Of a stretch of DNA of 64,000 nt, positions 27,503 through 36,253 are shown piece by piece. Position numbers and translations under genes: made by a program. Location of the stretch: contig JABCZK010000001.1 in NCBI GenBank assembly GCA_013289695.1, forward strand, positions 1-64,000. The letters are read 5' to 3'. The notes below the pieces were generated by a model, which worked only from the letters and a program-made list of their open reading frames with translations, did not search any database and was not told the origin of the DNA. Numbering within the stretch: position 1 is the first letter of the stretch; each line of letters starts with the position of its first letter. Source of the DNA: Acidobacteriota bacterium. GTDB taxonomy: Bacteria > Acidobacteriota > Terriglobia > Acidiferrales > UBA7541.

Positions 27503-28936
27503 CTAGCGGCTCACGCGGCCGTCTGTGGTCAGGTCGCGTTCCTTCTTTTCTGTGGGCTTGAGGTCCAATGGCAAGCGGAGCTCGACGGCCAGGCCACCGT
27601 CGGGGCAATTCTCGGCCGTTACGGTGCCGCCGTGCAGGCGAACGGCGCGGTCGGTGATGGAAAGTCCGAGACCGGAACCACCGGAGGAGCGATCGCGCGA
27701 ATCGCCGACACGATAGAAGGGCAGGAAGATGTCGCCGAGCGAATTTTCCGGCACGCCTTGACCGTGATCGCGCACACGAACGACGGCGAAGCCAGAGTTG
27801 TTGCCAGTGCCATTTTCGACCGTGACGTGCACGGATGTGTCTTCTGGAGTGTAACCGACGGCGTTGCGAATAACGTTTTCGATGGCGCTCGCGAGCAGCT
27901 GGCGGTTCCCGGAAGTGCTGCAGGAGTCCATGCGGAGCAGGCGAACGTGGCGTTGCAGGCTCTGGGCTTCAAATTCGGCGTCGGCAACGACGTCGCGGAC
28001 CAAGGCTCCCAAATCGAACGATTCGTGGCCGATGTTTTCGCTGCCACTTTCGAGGCGCGCGAGGCGGAGCAGGCTTCCAATGAGGCCGTCCAAGCGGCCA
28101 GCTTCGAGTTCGATGCGGTCGAGGCCACTGACGGATTCGGGATTGGCGCGGAGGCGGGTGAGGCCAAGCGCGACGGTCAACCGGGCGAGCGGCGAGCGCA
28201 ATTCGTGGGAGATGTCTGCGATGAGCCGGCGTTGGGAGGAGATGAGCGCTTCGATCTGCTCGGCCATGTGATCGAATTCCCGGCTAAGGTCGGCGAGCTC
28301 GTCGCCACGATTGGCAGCGCTGCCGCCGACGCGAGCGCCCAGATGCCCTGCGGCGAGGCGATGAGTGGCCGCTCGAATATGACGAATGGGGGCGGTGATG
28401 TGGCGGGCGAGCCAGAAGCAAACGAGTCCTGCGATGAGAAAGACCACCGCGGCGCGGACGAACTGAGTTTCCAGCGGAGCGCGCAGAGCGTCGGCGGCGG
28501 ACTCGACGGCGGTTCCCATGACCAAAACGTAGCGGCTGCCGGTGGAGCCGATGGTTCTTCTGGCTACGAATTTTTTGCCATGGGTGATGAGGACCTTGGT
28601 GTCGTCGGTTTGCAGGGCGGTTTGGGCGAGAGCTTCGGCTTCGGGAGGCGCGGGCTGCGAGAGGATTTCCTTGCCTTCGTCATCGAAGAGGTAGGCCTGG
28701 GCGTGCAGGGTGGTATCGAGGGAGGCGAGAAAATCCGAGAGGGCGCCCATGCCGTGATCGTCCAAGACGTCAGCGGCGCGTGCGGCGACCAGCGGAGTGA
28801 TGGTGCGGTCGGATTGCGCGGCGCGGCTAGCGGTGAACTGCGATTGGGTGGTGACGACGGACAAAATGAGGGTGCCGCTGACAAGCACCATCGCGAGCCA
28901 AAACCAGAGAAAAATCTTCAGGAACAAAGTGCGCAA
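27503..28936 (-). CDS. Sensor histidine kinase (CpxA-like)
   Basis: The product has 477 residues from TTG 28936, only 14 nt downstream of the regulator's stop. TM1 is about residues 7-28 and TM2 about 161-178. The periplasmic sensing domain (about 30-160) is flanked by them. HAMP follows (about 179-232), then HisKA with SHELRSPLARL (His244) and HATPase with DHGQGVPENSLGDIFLPFYR and GGSGLGLSI. It should phosphorylate the response regulator encoded just upstream. Length and domain order match CpxA-type kinases, but the stimulus is unknown. Confidence 0.9.
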   Translation of the reverse strand: MRTLFLKIFLWFWLAMVLVSGTLILSVVTTQSQFTASRAAQSDRTITPLVAARAADVLDDHGMGALSDFLASLDTTLHAQAYLFDDEGKEILSQPAPPEAEALAQTALQTDDTKVLITHGKKFVARRTIGSTGSRYVLVMGTAVESAADALRAPLETQFVRAAVVFLIAGLVCFWLARHITAPIRHIRAATHRLAAGHLGARVGGSAANRGDELADLSREFDHMAEQIEALISSQRRLIADISHELRSPLARLTVALGLTRLRANPESVSGLDRIELEAGRLDGLIGSLLRLARLESGSENIGHESFDLGALVRDVVADAEFEAQSLQRHVRLLRMDSCSTSGNRQLLASAIENVIRNAVGYTPEDTSVHVTVENGTGNNSGFAVVRVRDHGQGVPENSLGDIFLPFYRVGDSRDRSSGGSGLGLSITDRAVRLHGGTVTAENCPDGGLAVELRLPLDLKPTEKKERDLTTDGRVSR

Positions 28937-28950
28937 ATGCGGTTCACCCG

Positions 28951-29703
28951 TTAATACGAATTTCCCGGCAAGGCATAAATATAACCGATATTGCGGATGG
29001 AACGGATGCGTTCCGAACCATCGGGCGCCGGGCCCAATTTCTTGCGGAGATTGCTGATGTGCACGTCGAGCTTGCGATCAGAGCGGAGGAAGTGGTTGCC
29101 GAGGACGCGTTTGCCAAGTTCATCGCGGGGAATCACCTGGCCCGGCAACTTCGAGAAAGCGGCCATGAGCTCAAATTCGACGGAGGTCAACGGGACGGCG
29201 CGGCCATTGTGGCGCACGAGGCGGGCGCGAGAATCCACTTCGAGGTCGCCGAGAATTGTGCAATCGGGAGAGGGTGCGGCGGCGGGATTGGTGGGAGCGG
29301 AAGAAGTGCGACGCAATACGGCGTGGATACGCGCAGCGAGTTCGCGCGGGTTGAAGGGCTTGGAGAGGTAGTCATCAGCGCCGATTTCAAGGCCGACGAT
29401 GCGGTCCACGTCGTCACCGTGCGCGGTGAGCATGACGACAGGGATCGTGGAGGTTGCGCGGATCTTGCGGAGAACTTCGAAGCCGCGCATGCCGGGAAGC
29501 ATAACGTCGAGAACGATGAGGGAGTAGGCGCCGGAGAGAGCGCGGCCGAGACCGACACTGCCGTCATGGACGGCCTCGGCGCGCAGGCCCTGAGAAACGA
29601 GGTATTCCGAGACGAGTTCGCACAACTCGACATCGTCATCCACGATCAGAATGCTGGCGTCGAGCGCCGGGGTTGCATTGTCCGACGGCATCGGAAGCGT
29701 CAT
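28951..29703 (-). CDS. OmpR-family response regulator (CpxR-like)
   Basis: The protein is 250 residues from ATG 29703 (a GTG at 29718 is possible). The receiver domain has the acidic pocket VDDD, phosphoacceptor Asp66 in LDVMLPG, Thr in MLTAHGD and Lys in SKPF. A winged-helix domain follows with FELMAAFSKLPGQVI and RKLDVHISNLRKKLG. It is the partner of the kinase at 27503-28936, and the pair should be co-transcribed. Unlike the window's other receivers, this one has its phosphorylation site intact. Confidence 0.92.
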   Translation of the reverse strand: MTLPMPSDNATPALDASILIVDDDVELCELVSEYLVSQGLRAEAVHDGSVGLGRALSGAYSLIVLDVMLPGMRGFEVLRKIRATSTIPVVMLTAHGDDVDRIVGLEIGADDYLSKPFNPRELAARIHAVLRRTSSAPTNPAAAPSPDCTILGDLEVDSRARLVRHNGRAVPLTSVEFELMAAFSKLPGQVIPRDELGKRVLGNHFLRSDRKLDVHISNLRKKLGPAPDGSERIRSIRNIGYIYALPGNSY

Positions 29704-29984
29704 AGCGCCTGTCACCACGGTAAAAGCCGGAACCGGGGTGAGGGATCCCGGCTCACAATTTTAGACGATTTTGCTGGGGGCGCAACTGGAAGTAGGGAGG
29801 CGATGCGGGAGTAGGCGCAGAGCGACGCGAGGGCGGAGAGGGAAAGCCAACGAATAACGCAGCAGGTGATTGACAGGGTAGATACTGGCGGAGAGAATGC
29901 GGCAGCGAACCCTGCAGGATTGCGGGGCGTGAAGCGAGCAGTCGAAGTGGACCTTTAGAACGGCGAGGCGGTGACGGCTGCCCG

Positions 29985-30088
29985 GTTCGATGAGCCCGAA
30001 GCGGCCCCTACCCTTCGATCCCGCGCAGCGCGGTCTCAGGATGAATCGCCCTGCGGGGCGATTCACAAATTCAAAGGCAACAACGCGG
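29985..30088. repeat. Interspersed repeat, CCCTTCGA to CGATTCACAAAT type
   Basis: The 60-base block at 30011-30070 aligns without gaps to 61417-61476 with about nine differences. Its shared ends are CCCTTCGA and GGCGATTCACAAAT. CCGGTTCGATGAGCCCGAA upstream also has a counterpart at 61331-61350. Confidence 0.65.
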
Positions 30089-30098
30089 TGAGGGCACG

Positions 30099-31829
30099 AT
30101 GCTGGGTGACAAGAGATGGAATTGGATGGTGCGTTCGGCGGTGGCGGGGAGTCTTCTGCTACTGACCGCTGAGGCAGACGCACAAGCCAGGGCGGGCGCG
30201 AGGGACCTGGCAAAAGTGTCCGCTCCGTCTGCAACAACGCCAGCACAAACGCAAACGCCCGCTCAAACAACCTCGGAGCAGAAACCCGACCACATCGTGT
30301 GCCCGGTGACGGCGGTGACGAACCCGCCGCTTTCGGCTGCGCTCGAGAGCGCGCAAACGCTGTACCGCACCGGAAAATTTGATGAGGCGATCGGCGCATA
30401 CAACGCCGTCGTGCCCAGCGGCGGCAGCGAGGCTGCCGCGGCTTATGCGGGACTGGCGCGTGTCTACCTGAAAGGGCACAAGGTAACGGAAGCGCACGAC
30501 GTGGCGATGAAGGCAGTGGCGCTGGCGCCGGATCGCGCGCCGGCGTTGGTGGCGTTGGGCGAGGTGTATTACCGGCAGGGAAAGCTGGGCGAGGCGGAAG
30601 AACTCTTTTACAAGCCGCTGCGGAAATGCAATTTGGACGCGCGCGCTTTTCTGGGGCTCACGCACATTTACTGGATCACGTTGAATTTCAAGCGCGCCAA
30701 GGACAACATCGATCAAGCCTATAAGATCGATCCGAACGACCCGGACATTCGCAGGGCATACATGCGGACGCTGAGTGGCGCGGAGCGAGTGAAATTTTTG
30801 AAGGATTACCTGGCGGGCGCCAGCAATGACGACGCGGAAACGCGGCTCAATTTCGAGCGCGAGCTGAGCATGATCGAAAACGAAAGCAACGCGCAGGAGC
30901 ACAACTGCCGGCTGGTGACAAGCGTCGCAAAAACCGAAACGCGCATGGAGCCACTGCTTTACGATCCGCGGAACATTCGTGGTTACGGCTTGGCGGTGAA
31001 GCTCAACGGAGTTTCTTCACGGCTGATGCTGGATACTGGCGCCAGTGGAATTATCGTGGACAGCAAGATCGCAGCGAAGGCGGGTATCAAGCCGATCGTA
31101 GATGAAAAGATCCAGGGCATTGGGGATAAAGGAGCGATGGTGGGGTTCGTCGGCTATGCCGAGAAAATTCAGATTGGCGAGCTGGAATTTCAAGGCTGCA
31201 TCGTCGAGGTGGCTGCCGGGCGGTCGGTGCTGGGGGATGACGGGCTGATCGGCGCGGACGTATTCCGGCATTTCCTGGTGGATATGGACATGCCAAACGG
31301 CAAATTCAAGTTGAGTCCGTTGCCAGCCATCCCGGACGAGCCGACGGCGACGACGAGCCTCGATACCAAGTCCGTGGGCGTGCGACACTTCCGCGACCGT
31401 TACATTCCGCCCGAGATGAAGGAGTACACACCCATATTTCTGTTTGGACACGACATGCTGATACCCACGCGGGTAAACGATTCGGCGCCGAAGTTGTTTT
31501 TGATCGATACGGGATCGTTTGACGATACGCTCTCGCCGGCCGCAGCGAAGGAAGTGACGAAAATCGATCGCGACGCAGGCACACAGGTGAAGGGGCTGAA
31601 TGGCAGCGTGAAAGAGGTGTATCGCGCGCGCAATGCGAAGCTGCAGTTTTCGCATTTTTACCAGAAACGGCAGGATCTGGTGACGTTTGACCTGACGAGT
31701 ATCAGTAATGGGAACGGCACGGAAGTTTCCGGGGTGCTGGGTTTTGCGATGCTGGTGCTGCTGGACATGAAGATTGATTACCGCGACGGATTGGTGGATT
31801 TTACGTACGGCGGGGAGCGGCTGCATTGA
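30099..31829 (+). CDS. Exported TPR protein with two aspartyl-protease-like motifs
   Basis: The protein has 576 residues. A signal peptide (about 1-30) leads to a Thr/Pro/Gln-rich linker and TPR-like helices (about 75-235: AAAAYAGLARVYLKGHKVTE, ALVALGEVYYRQGKLGEAEE). The C-terminal half has two retropepsin-like motifs: LMLDTGASGIIVD (Asp about 311) and FLIDTGSFDDTLS (Asp about 470). Two motifs on one chain can make a pseudo-dimeric active site. Such proteins are known in Acidobacteria, and the motif strength suggests a periplasmic peptidase, although activity is not demonstrable here. Confidence 0.8.
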   Translation: MLGDKRWNWMVRSAVAGSLLLLTAEADAQARAGARDLAKVSAPSATTPAQTQTPAQTTSEQKPDHIVCPVTAVTNPPLSAALESAQTLYRTGKFDEAIGAYNAVVPSGGSEAAAAYAGLARVYLKGHKVTEAHDVAMKAVALAPDRAPALVALGEVYYRQGKLGEAEELFYKPLRKCNLDARAFLGLTHIYWITLNFKRAKDNIDQAYKIDPNDPDIRRAYMRTLSGAERVKFLKDYLAGASNDDAETRLNFERELSMIENESNAQEHNCRLVTSVAKTETRMEPLLYDPRNIRGYGLAVKLNGVSSRLMLDTGASGIIVDSKIAAKAGIKPIVDEKIQGIGDKGAMVGFVGYAEKIQIGELEFQGCIVEVAAGRSVLGDDGLIGADVFRHFLVDMDMPNGKFKLSPLPAIPDEPTATTSLDTKSVGVRHFRDRYIPPEMKEYTPIFLFGHDMLIPTRVNDSAPKLFLIDTGSFDDTLSPAAAKEVTKIDRDAGTQVKGLNGSVKEVYRARNAKLQFSHFYQKRQDLVTFDLTSISNGNGTEVSGVLGFAMLVLLDMKIDYRDGLVDFTYGGERLH

Positions 31830-31925
31830 GGCGGGAGGAGCGACGGGGCGGTGGGGAGGGTGGTAGAAGAGAGCTGATCGTGAGGAGGCGCGGTACTGAC
31901 GCGGTGATTCGAGTGTTTTTAGTAC

Positions 31926-31971
31926 TTGTACGAATTCGTACAAATTAGTAGAATTGTACGAAATCGTGCAA
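31926..31971. promoter_or_regulatory. Paired 18-bp palindromes upstream of the SatD-like gene
   Basis: Site 1 is TTGTACGAATTCGTACAA (31926-31943), a perfect palindrome. Site 2 is TTGTACGAAATCGTGCAA (31954-31971). They are separated by 10 bases and repeat every 28 bases. Site 2 ends right at the ribosome site, 11 nt before ATG 31982. A second pair with the same geometry precedes the next gene. The arrangement suggests operators bound by a dimeric or tetrameric repressor. Confidence 0.8.
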
Positions 31972-31981
31972 GGTGGGAAAA

Positions 31982-32626
31982 ATGAAGCAGGACCGGTACG
32001 CAGTGTTGATCGCGGATGTGGTGGGATCGAGGACGCGGCGGAATTTGCGGGCGGTGCTGGGGCAGCGACTGGAGATGGCGTCGCGCGCGCATTTGCGAGG
32101 GAAGTACATCCGGCTGCCGTACGCAATCACGGCGGGAGATGAGTTCCAAACGATCGTGCGATCCTATGCGCGGCTGCCGGAGCTGATTTTCGATTTGCGG
32201 GAGCGGCTGTGGCCATTGCGGCTGCGGATGGGGATCGGCATCGGGAAAGTGCCGGGGCGACTGCGCGCGCCAGTGAACCGGCTGGGAGGGGAGGCATTCC
32301 AGTTCGCACGCACGGCGCTGGAGGGGGTGAAGAGAGGCGAAGGAAATAAATTCAAGGTCTTGACGGGGTTTAAGACAAAGGATGCGGTGTTCGATTCGAC
32401 GGCCAATCTGATTTATGCTTTGCAGGATACGTTGCTGCTGAGGATTACGGAGAAGCAGTGGCAAACGATCGCTGTGTTTCGGAAGAATCGTCGGTTGCAG
32501 GCGACCGCGAAGGCGATGGGTTTGGATATGTCGACGGTGTCGCGGAATTTGAAGCGGGGATATTTCTGGCAAGTGGGACGGACGATGAAGGGGATGAAGA
32601 TATTGATGGAGGAACGCTGGGGGTAG
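31982..32626 (+). CDS. SatD family protein with cyclase-like motifs and a C-terminal HTH
   Basis: The product has 214 residues from ATG 31982, 5 nt after GGTGGG. It fits the SatD family, named for a secretion and acid-tolerance locus, of no known biochemical role. The N-terminal domain shows LIADVVGS (Asp12), AITAGDEFQTIV (Asp53) and LRMGIGIGKV, then LGGEAFQFARTALEG. These resemble, in order and spacing, the metal-binding and dimer motifs of class III nucleotide cyclases. The C-terminal part, RLQATAKAMGLDMSTVSRNL, reads as a helix-turn-helix. The working model is a nucleotide-responsive regulator that binds the flanking palindromes; none of this is demonstrated. The next gene starts 60 bp on. 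Confidence 0.8.
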   Translation: MKQDRYAVLIADVVGSRTRRNLRAVLGQRLEMASRAHLRGKYIRLPYAITAGDEFQTIVRSYARLPELIFDLRERLWPLRLRMGIGIGKVPGRLRAPVNRLGGEAFQFARTALEGVKRGEGNKFKVLTGFKTKDAVFDSTANLIYALQDTLLLRITEKQWQTIAVFRKNRRLQATAKAMGLDMSTVSRNLKRGYFWQVGRTMKGMKILMEERWG

Positions 32627-32627
32627 T

Positions 32628-32673
32628 TTGTACGAAAACGTGCAAGATAGGAAAGTTGCATAAAAACGTGCAA
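32628..32673. promoter_or_regulatory. Paired 18-bp palindromes upstream of the DUF3307 gene
   Basis: Site 3 is TTGTACGAAAACGTGCAA (32628-32645), and site 4 is TTGCATAAAAACGTGCAA (32656-32673), again with a 28-base repeat and a 10-base spacer. The pair begins 1 nt after the SatD-like stop codon and ends 13 nt before ATG 32687. Site 4 deviates in its left half. Sites 2 to 4 share the half-site CGTGCAAG. Confidence 0.8.
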
Positions 32674-32686
32674 GTGGCGGAATGAG

Positions 32687-33472
32687 ATGGAAATTCTGAC
32701 GAGAACGGTGCTGACGCTCTTGCTGGGGCATTTGCTGGCGGCTTTTGTGTTTCAGACAAACACGCTGGTGCAGCAGAAAAAGAGCGGGCGCGCAGCGGGA
32801 TATGTGAAGCACGGAGCGGTTTATTTTGCGTGCGCGGCGGTGTTGACGGGATTCTTTGTGCCAGCGATTGCGTATTCGTGGCGTTTTCTGGGGGTGCTGC
32901 TGGGATTGACGCTGCTGCACCTGGCGATTGACGGGAGCAGGATACGGTTGGCGCGGCGAACGCCGCTGGCGGAAGGGACTGCGGCATTCGCGGTGGATCA
33001 GGTGATGCATTTCTTGACGATTGTGGTGGCGGCGTGCTGGATCGCGCGCGTGGAGCCCTCCGGGATTTTGCTGCACGGTTTGAATCGGATGCAGACACCG
33101 AGCAATCGCGTGCTGTTGGCATTGGTGGTGTACGTGGGGGTGATTTTTGGCGGGGGATACTTGATCCGGTTCATGACCAGGCCGCTGCTGAAGCATCTGC
33201 AGACGGGCGAATCGCGAGCGGAATTGAGCAATGCGGGAATGTACATCGGGTGGTTGGAGCGGTTCCTGGTTATGACCGCTTTATTTCTGCATTCGCCGGC
33301 AACTGCGGGATTGATTCTGGCGGCGAAGTCAATCGCGCGGTATCCGGAGTTCAAACGCGAGCGGTTCGCAGAATATTTTTTGATTGGCACGCTTTTGAGC
33401 ATCTCGGCGGCGACGGCTGGGGGAGTGATCCTGCTCAAAGCATTTTATGGGAGTTCGGCATTGCCTCAATAG
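32687..33472 (+). CDS. DUF3307 family membrane protein
   Basis: The protein has 261 residues and about six to seven membrane segments. Conserved polar residues are embedded in them: LLLGHLLAAFVFQTN, VKHGAVYF, LLHLAIDGSR and VDQVMHFLTI. This His/Gln/Asp pattern is the DUF3307 signature. From memory, DUF3307 and SatD genes are often adjacent in other bacteria. The function is unknown; the intramembrane His and Asp residues could bind metal or carry protons. It is probably controlled with satD through the four palindromic sites. Confidence 0.85.
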   Translation: MEILTRTVLTLLLGHLLAAFVFQTNTLVQQKKSGRAAGYVKHGAVYFACAAVLTGFFVPAIAYSWRFLGVLLGLTLLHLAIDGSRIRLARRTPLAEGTAAFAVDQVMHFLTIVVAACWIARVEPSGILLHGLNRMQTPSNRVLLALVVYVGVIFGGGYLIRFMTRPLLKHLQTGESRAELSNAGMYIGWLERFLVMTALFLHSPATAGLILAAKSIARYPEFKRERFAEYFLIGTLLSISAATAGGVILLKAFYGSSALPQ

Positions 33473-33879
33473 AGGCGGAGGCAAGCCGGGTGGTGGGATG
33501 AGACAAAACGAGCGAGGCCGCGGTTTGTGGCCGCGATTGCGGATGTGACAACGGATGCGATTGATGTAAGATGATTGCCGGTTTACGGGGTGCGGGGCTC
33601 GTGGAATAAGCAATTGACGTGCAACCGAATCTTGCGCGCTTACCTCTAAGCATTGGAACTTTTTCTATCGGCACGGGAATCATAGAATCGACGTGTGTGT
33701 CCAGGAACGATGTGCTGGATGCGACGGAGGGGAAGAGCGGGCCGAGGCAGATGACCAGACTACGGAACGGGAATCGGGTGATGGACACGACGGCGGGAGT
33801 TGAAGTCTCACGGACGGAAAACGAACTGGCGCGCAGAGACGGATCATACGGGACTGAGGCACGAAGGGAAGGTAACTCG

Positions 33880-36066
33880 ATGCGGAAGGGAATTTGCGGA
33901 CTGTTGCTAATGTCCGTGGCGCTTGTGGGGCTGCTGGGCATTTCGTCTTGCGGCGGCCCCGCCGTGGGCACTGTGACAGCGATAACGATTTCGCCGGCCG
34001 CGGCGACGGTGCAAATTAACGAGACGGCGGAATTCACGGCACAGGTGTCGGTAGCAAGTTCTTCGACTTCGACTACGACGACGATCGTGACGTGGTATGT
34101 GAACGGAGTGGCGGGCGGGAGTCCGACTACAGGAACGATCGGGACTTCGACGATAGATGCGCTGGTGGGAGTTTACACCGCTCCGGCGATAGTACCGAAC
34201 ATCAACAGCGGGCAGGTGAACATTACGGCGACGACTCCGCAGGTTCCAGGTTCGACGACGAACGTCAACTTGGTCACCTCGAATACGGCGATTGCGACCA
34301 TCGGCATCGGGACGGGGCTGTCCGTGAGTCCGCTGACCGCGCCCGTTCCAGCTGGTGGTGCTCAGCCATTTTCCGCGATTCTGAATAACGTGACCACCAC
34401 TCAGGGCGTTACCTGGTCGGTGTCCTCGAGCGAGGGTGGAAACATCGGCACGATCAGTCCCACTGGACTTTACACGGCACCGCCGTCGCCGCCGCCGGGT
34501 GACACGGTTACTATCACTGCGACCGACGGAACGACAACCGCGACGGCTACCGCGACAATTCTGTTTTCAAATGCATCCTTGACCGGGCCGTTTACGTTTT
34601 CTTATTCCGGCAACAACAGCGCGGGTTTTGTAGCGGTGGCGGGAAGTTTTCAGGCAGATGGGAACGGCAATATCGTGAGTGGCGTAGAAGACAGTGACAG
34701 TTTTTCGACGGGCGTGGCGACGCAGGTGCCGATCATCGGAACATACGTGGTAGGCCCGGATGGCCGCGCGACGGTGAACCTCAATGTGGGTTCGGGCTCT
34801 GGGGCCGGTCAGGGGACGGTGCAGACGTTGCAATTAGCGATGGCAAATTTCCAGCATGGCGTGCTGACGCGCTTCGACGCCCGAAACACGGGAAGCGGAA
34901 CGGTGGATCAGCAGAATCTGAATGGTCTGACCACTGCGCTGACGACGCTCCATGGTCCTTACGTATTCAGCGTCGCCGGAGCTGACGCGGCATTTTTCCC
35001 GCAGGGAATGGCGGGAAAGTTCTCGGCGAATGGCGCGGGGCAAATCACCGGCGGAAGTCCGATTCTGGACGTCAACAACAGCAGCAACCCGGCGGGCGGA
35101 GTTTCGACCGAAGACCGGAGCCTGGCGGGAACATACACGATGGACGCGAGTTTTCCGGGGAGCGGACGGGGAACGCTGACGCTTTCCAGTACGACAACGG
35201 GTTCAATTCAGTATGCTTTTTACATCGTGAACACGACGGCTTCCGAGCAGACCACGCAGTTGCATTTGGTGGAAATCGACAACAACAACTACCTGGGCGG
35301 CGACGCGTACGCGGCGCCCACGGGAAGCTCGTTCAATGCTGCGAGTCTTCCCAGCGGCAACTATCCGTTCACGGCCGGCGGCACATCGCCGACCGGCGCC
35401 TACGCGGCCGGGGGAGTGTTCGTCTCGAGCGGCAGTGGCGGGACGAGCGGGGTTATCGACAGCAACGACGCCGGGACGGTGACGTCGGACACGACGCTGG
35501 GCACTTGCACTTACACTGTGGATCCGACCAGCGGGCGGATTGATCTGCGGCTGAGTACCGCGAGCGGGACGTGTGTTGCGGGGCCGAGTTCGACGACTCA
35601 GGAATTTGCGATGTATCAGTCGGAGCAAGGACCCGCGGTAATGCTGGAACTGGACGCGACGGCGATTTCGACGGGCTCGGCTTTCGTCCAATCAACGATA
35701 CCGACCGGCTTGACGGGAAGTTTTGCGTTTGCATTGGCGGGGCAGGGAATCTTTCACGACGCGACGGCAAAATATCAGCAGAATTTATCGGGGCAGCTGA
35801 CGTTGAACGGACTTGCTTCCGTTTCAGGAACGATTGATATCAACAATTTCAGCGCGGTGTTCCGCACTAATCCGATCTTTGTGACGAATACGAAACTCAA
35901 TAGCGCGCCCGATACGACCAGCGGGCGCGGCACGGCCGTGATACAGGGAATGAACCCGAACGTGACCTACAATGTGACTTGCTATGTCGTGAGCGCGGAT
36001 ACGATTCTGCTCTTTGATTCAGACACGACGCGCGTGCTGATCGGAACGATCAGTTCGCAATTTTAG
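33880..36066 (+). CDS. Large Ig-like repeat lipoprotein
   Basis: The product has 728 residues from ATG 33880 (AAGGGAAGG upstream); the frame opens at 33619 but the extra N-terminus has no signal. The start is a lipoprotein signal with lipobox Ile-Ser-Ser-Cys24. Thr/Ser/Gly-rich beta repeats follow, including AITISPAAATVQINETAEFT and GLSVSPLTAPVPAGG (Ig-like big-domain type). After about residue 230 the sequence has repeated FTFSYSGNNSAGFVAVAGSF-type units with Gly-Asn-Gly, seen four or so times. Such proteins are common on acidobacterial cell surfaces; adhesion is a guess. Confidence 0.78.
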   Translation: MRKGICGLLLMSVALVGLLGISSCGGPAVGTVTAITISPAAATVQINETAEFTAQVSVASSSTSTTTTIVTWYVNGVAGGSPTTGTIGTSTIDALVGVYTAPAIVPNINSGQVNITATTPQVPGSTTNVNLVTSNTAIATIGIGTGLSVSPLTAPVPAGGAQPFSAILNNVTTTQGVTWSVSSSEGGNIGTISPTGLYTAPPSPPPGDTVTITATDGTTTATATATILFSNASLTGPFTFSYSGNNSAGFVAVAGSFQADGNGNIVSGVEDSDSFSTGVATQVPIIGTYVVGPDGRATVNLNVGSGSGAGQGTVQTLQLAMANFQHGVLTRFDARNTGSGTVDQQNLNGLTTALTTLHGPYVFSVAGADAAFFPQGMAGKFSANGAGQITGGSPILDVNNSSNPAGGVSTEDRSLAGTYTMDASFPGSGRGTLTLSSTTTGSIQYAFYIVNTTASEQTTQLHLVEIDNNNYLGGDAYAAPTGSSFNAASLPSGNYPFTAGGTSPTGAYAAGGVFVSSGSGGTSGVIDSNDAGTVTSDTTLGTCTYTVDPTSGRIDLRLSTASGTCVAGPSSTTQEFAMYQSEQGPAVMLELDATAISTGSAFVQSTIPTGLTGSFAFALAGQGIFHDATAKYQQNLSGQLTLNGLASVSGTIDINNFSAVFRTNPIFVTNTKLNSAPDTTSGRGTAVIQGMNPNVTYNVTCYVVSADTILLFDSDTTRVLIGTISSQF

Positions 36067-36166
36067 CAGAGAGCGTAGCACAGTGATCGGCTGGGCCGCT
36101 CTGGCTACTCGTGGGCACTGCTCGAAGCCATCTCATGAAAATCGAGCCACGACAGAAAACCGCAGC

Positions 36167-36222
36167 TTCAGGGGACTGAAGCCCCTGAATTGGCGAGCTT
36201 CTCGGCGGGGCTGAAGCCCCGC
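36167..36222. repeat. Two tandem hairpins between convergent genes
   Basis: TTCAGGGG (36167-36174) pairs with CCCCTGAA (36182-36189), and GCGGGGC (36205-36211) pairs with GCCCCGC (36216-36222). Both carry CTGAAG in the loop region. They lie 3' of both the lipoprotein gene and the flotillin gene, so they could end transcription on both strands, but there is no U-tract. Confidence 0.5.
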
Positions 36223-36253
36223 CCGTCCGGATCTGCCGTTTATTAGACGGCTG

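Noticed and set aside
27632-28954. 440-codon plus frame
   Set aside because: Antisense to the histidine kinase; Gly/Ala/Asp-rich composition is typical of a shadow frame.
31919-33196. 425-codon minus frame rich in Gln, Pro, His and Arg
   Set aside because: Antisense to the SatD-like and DUF3307 genes, with no domain or ribosome site.
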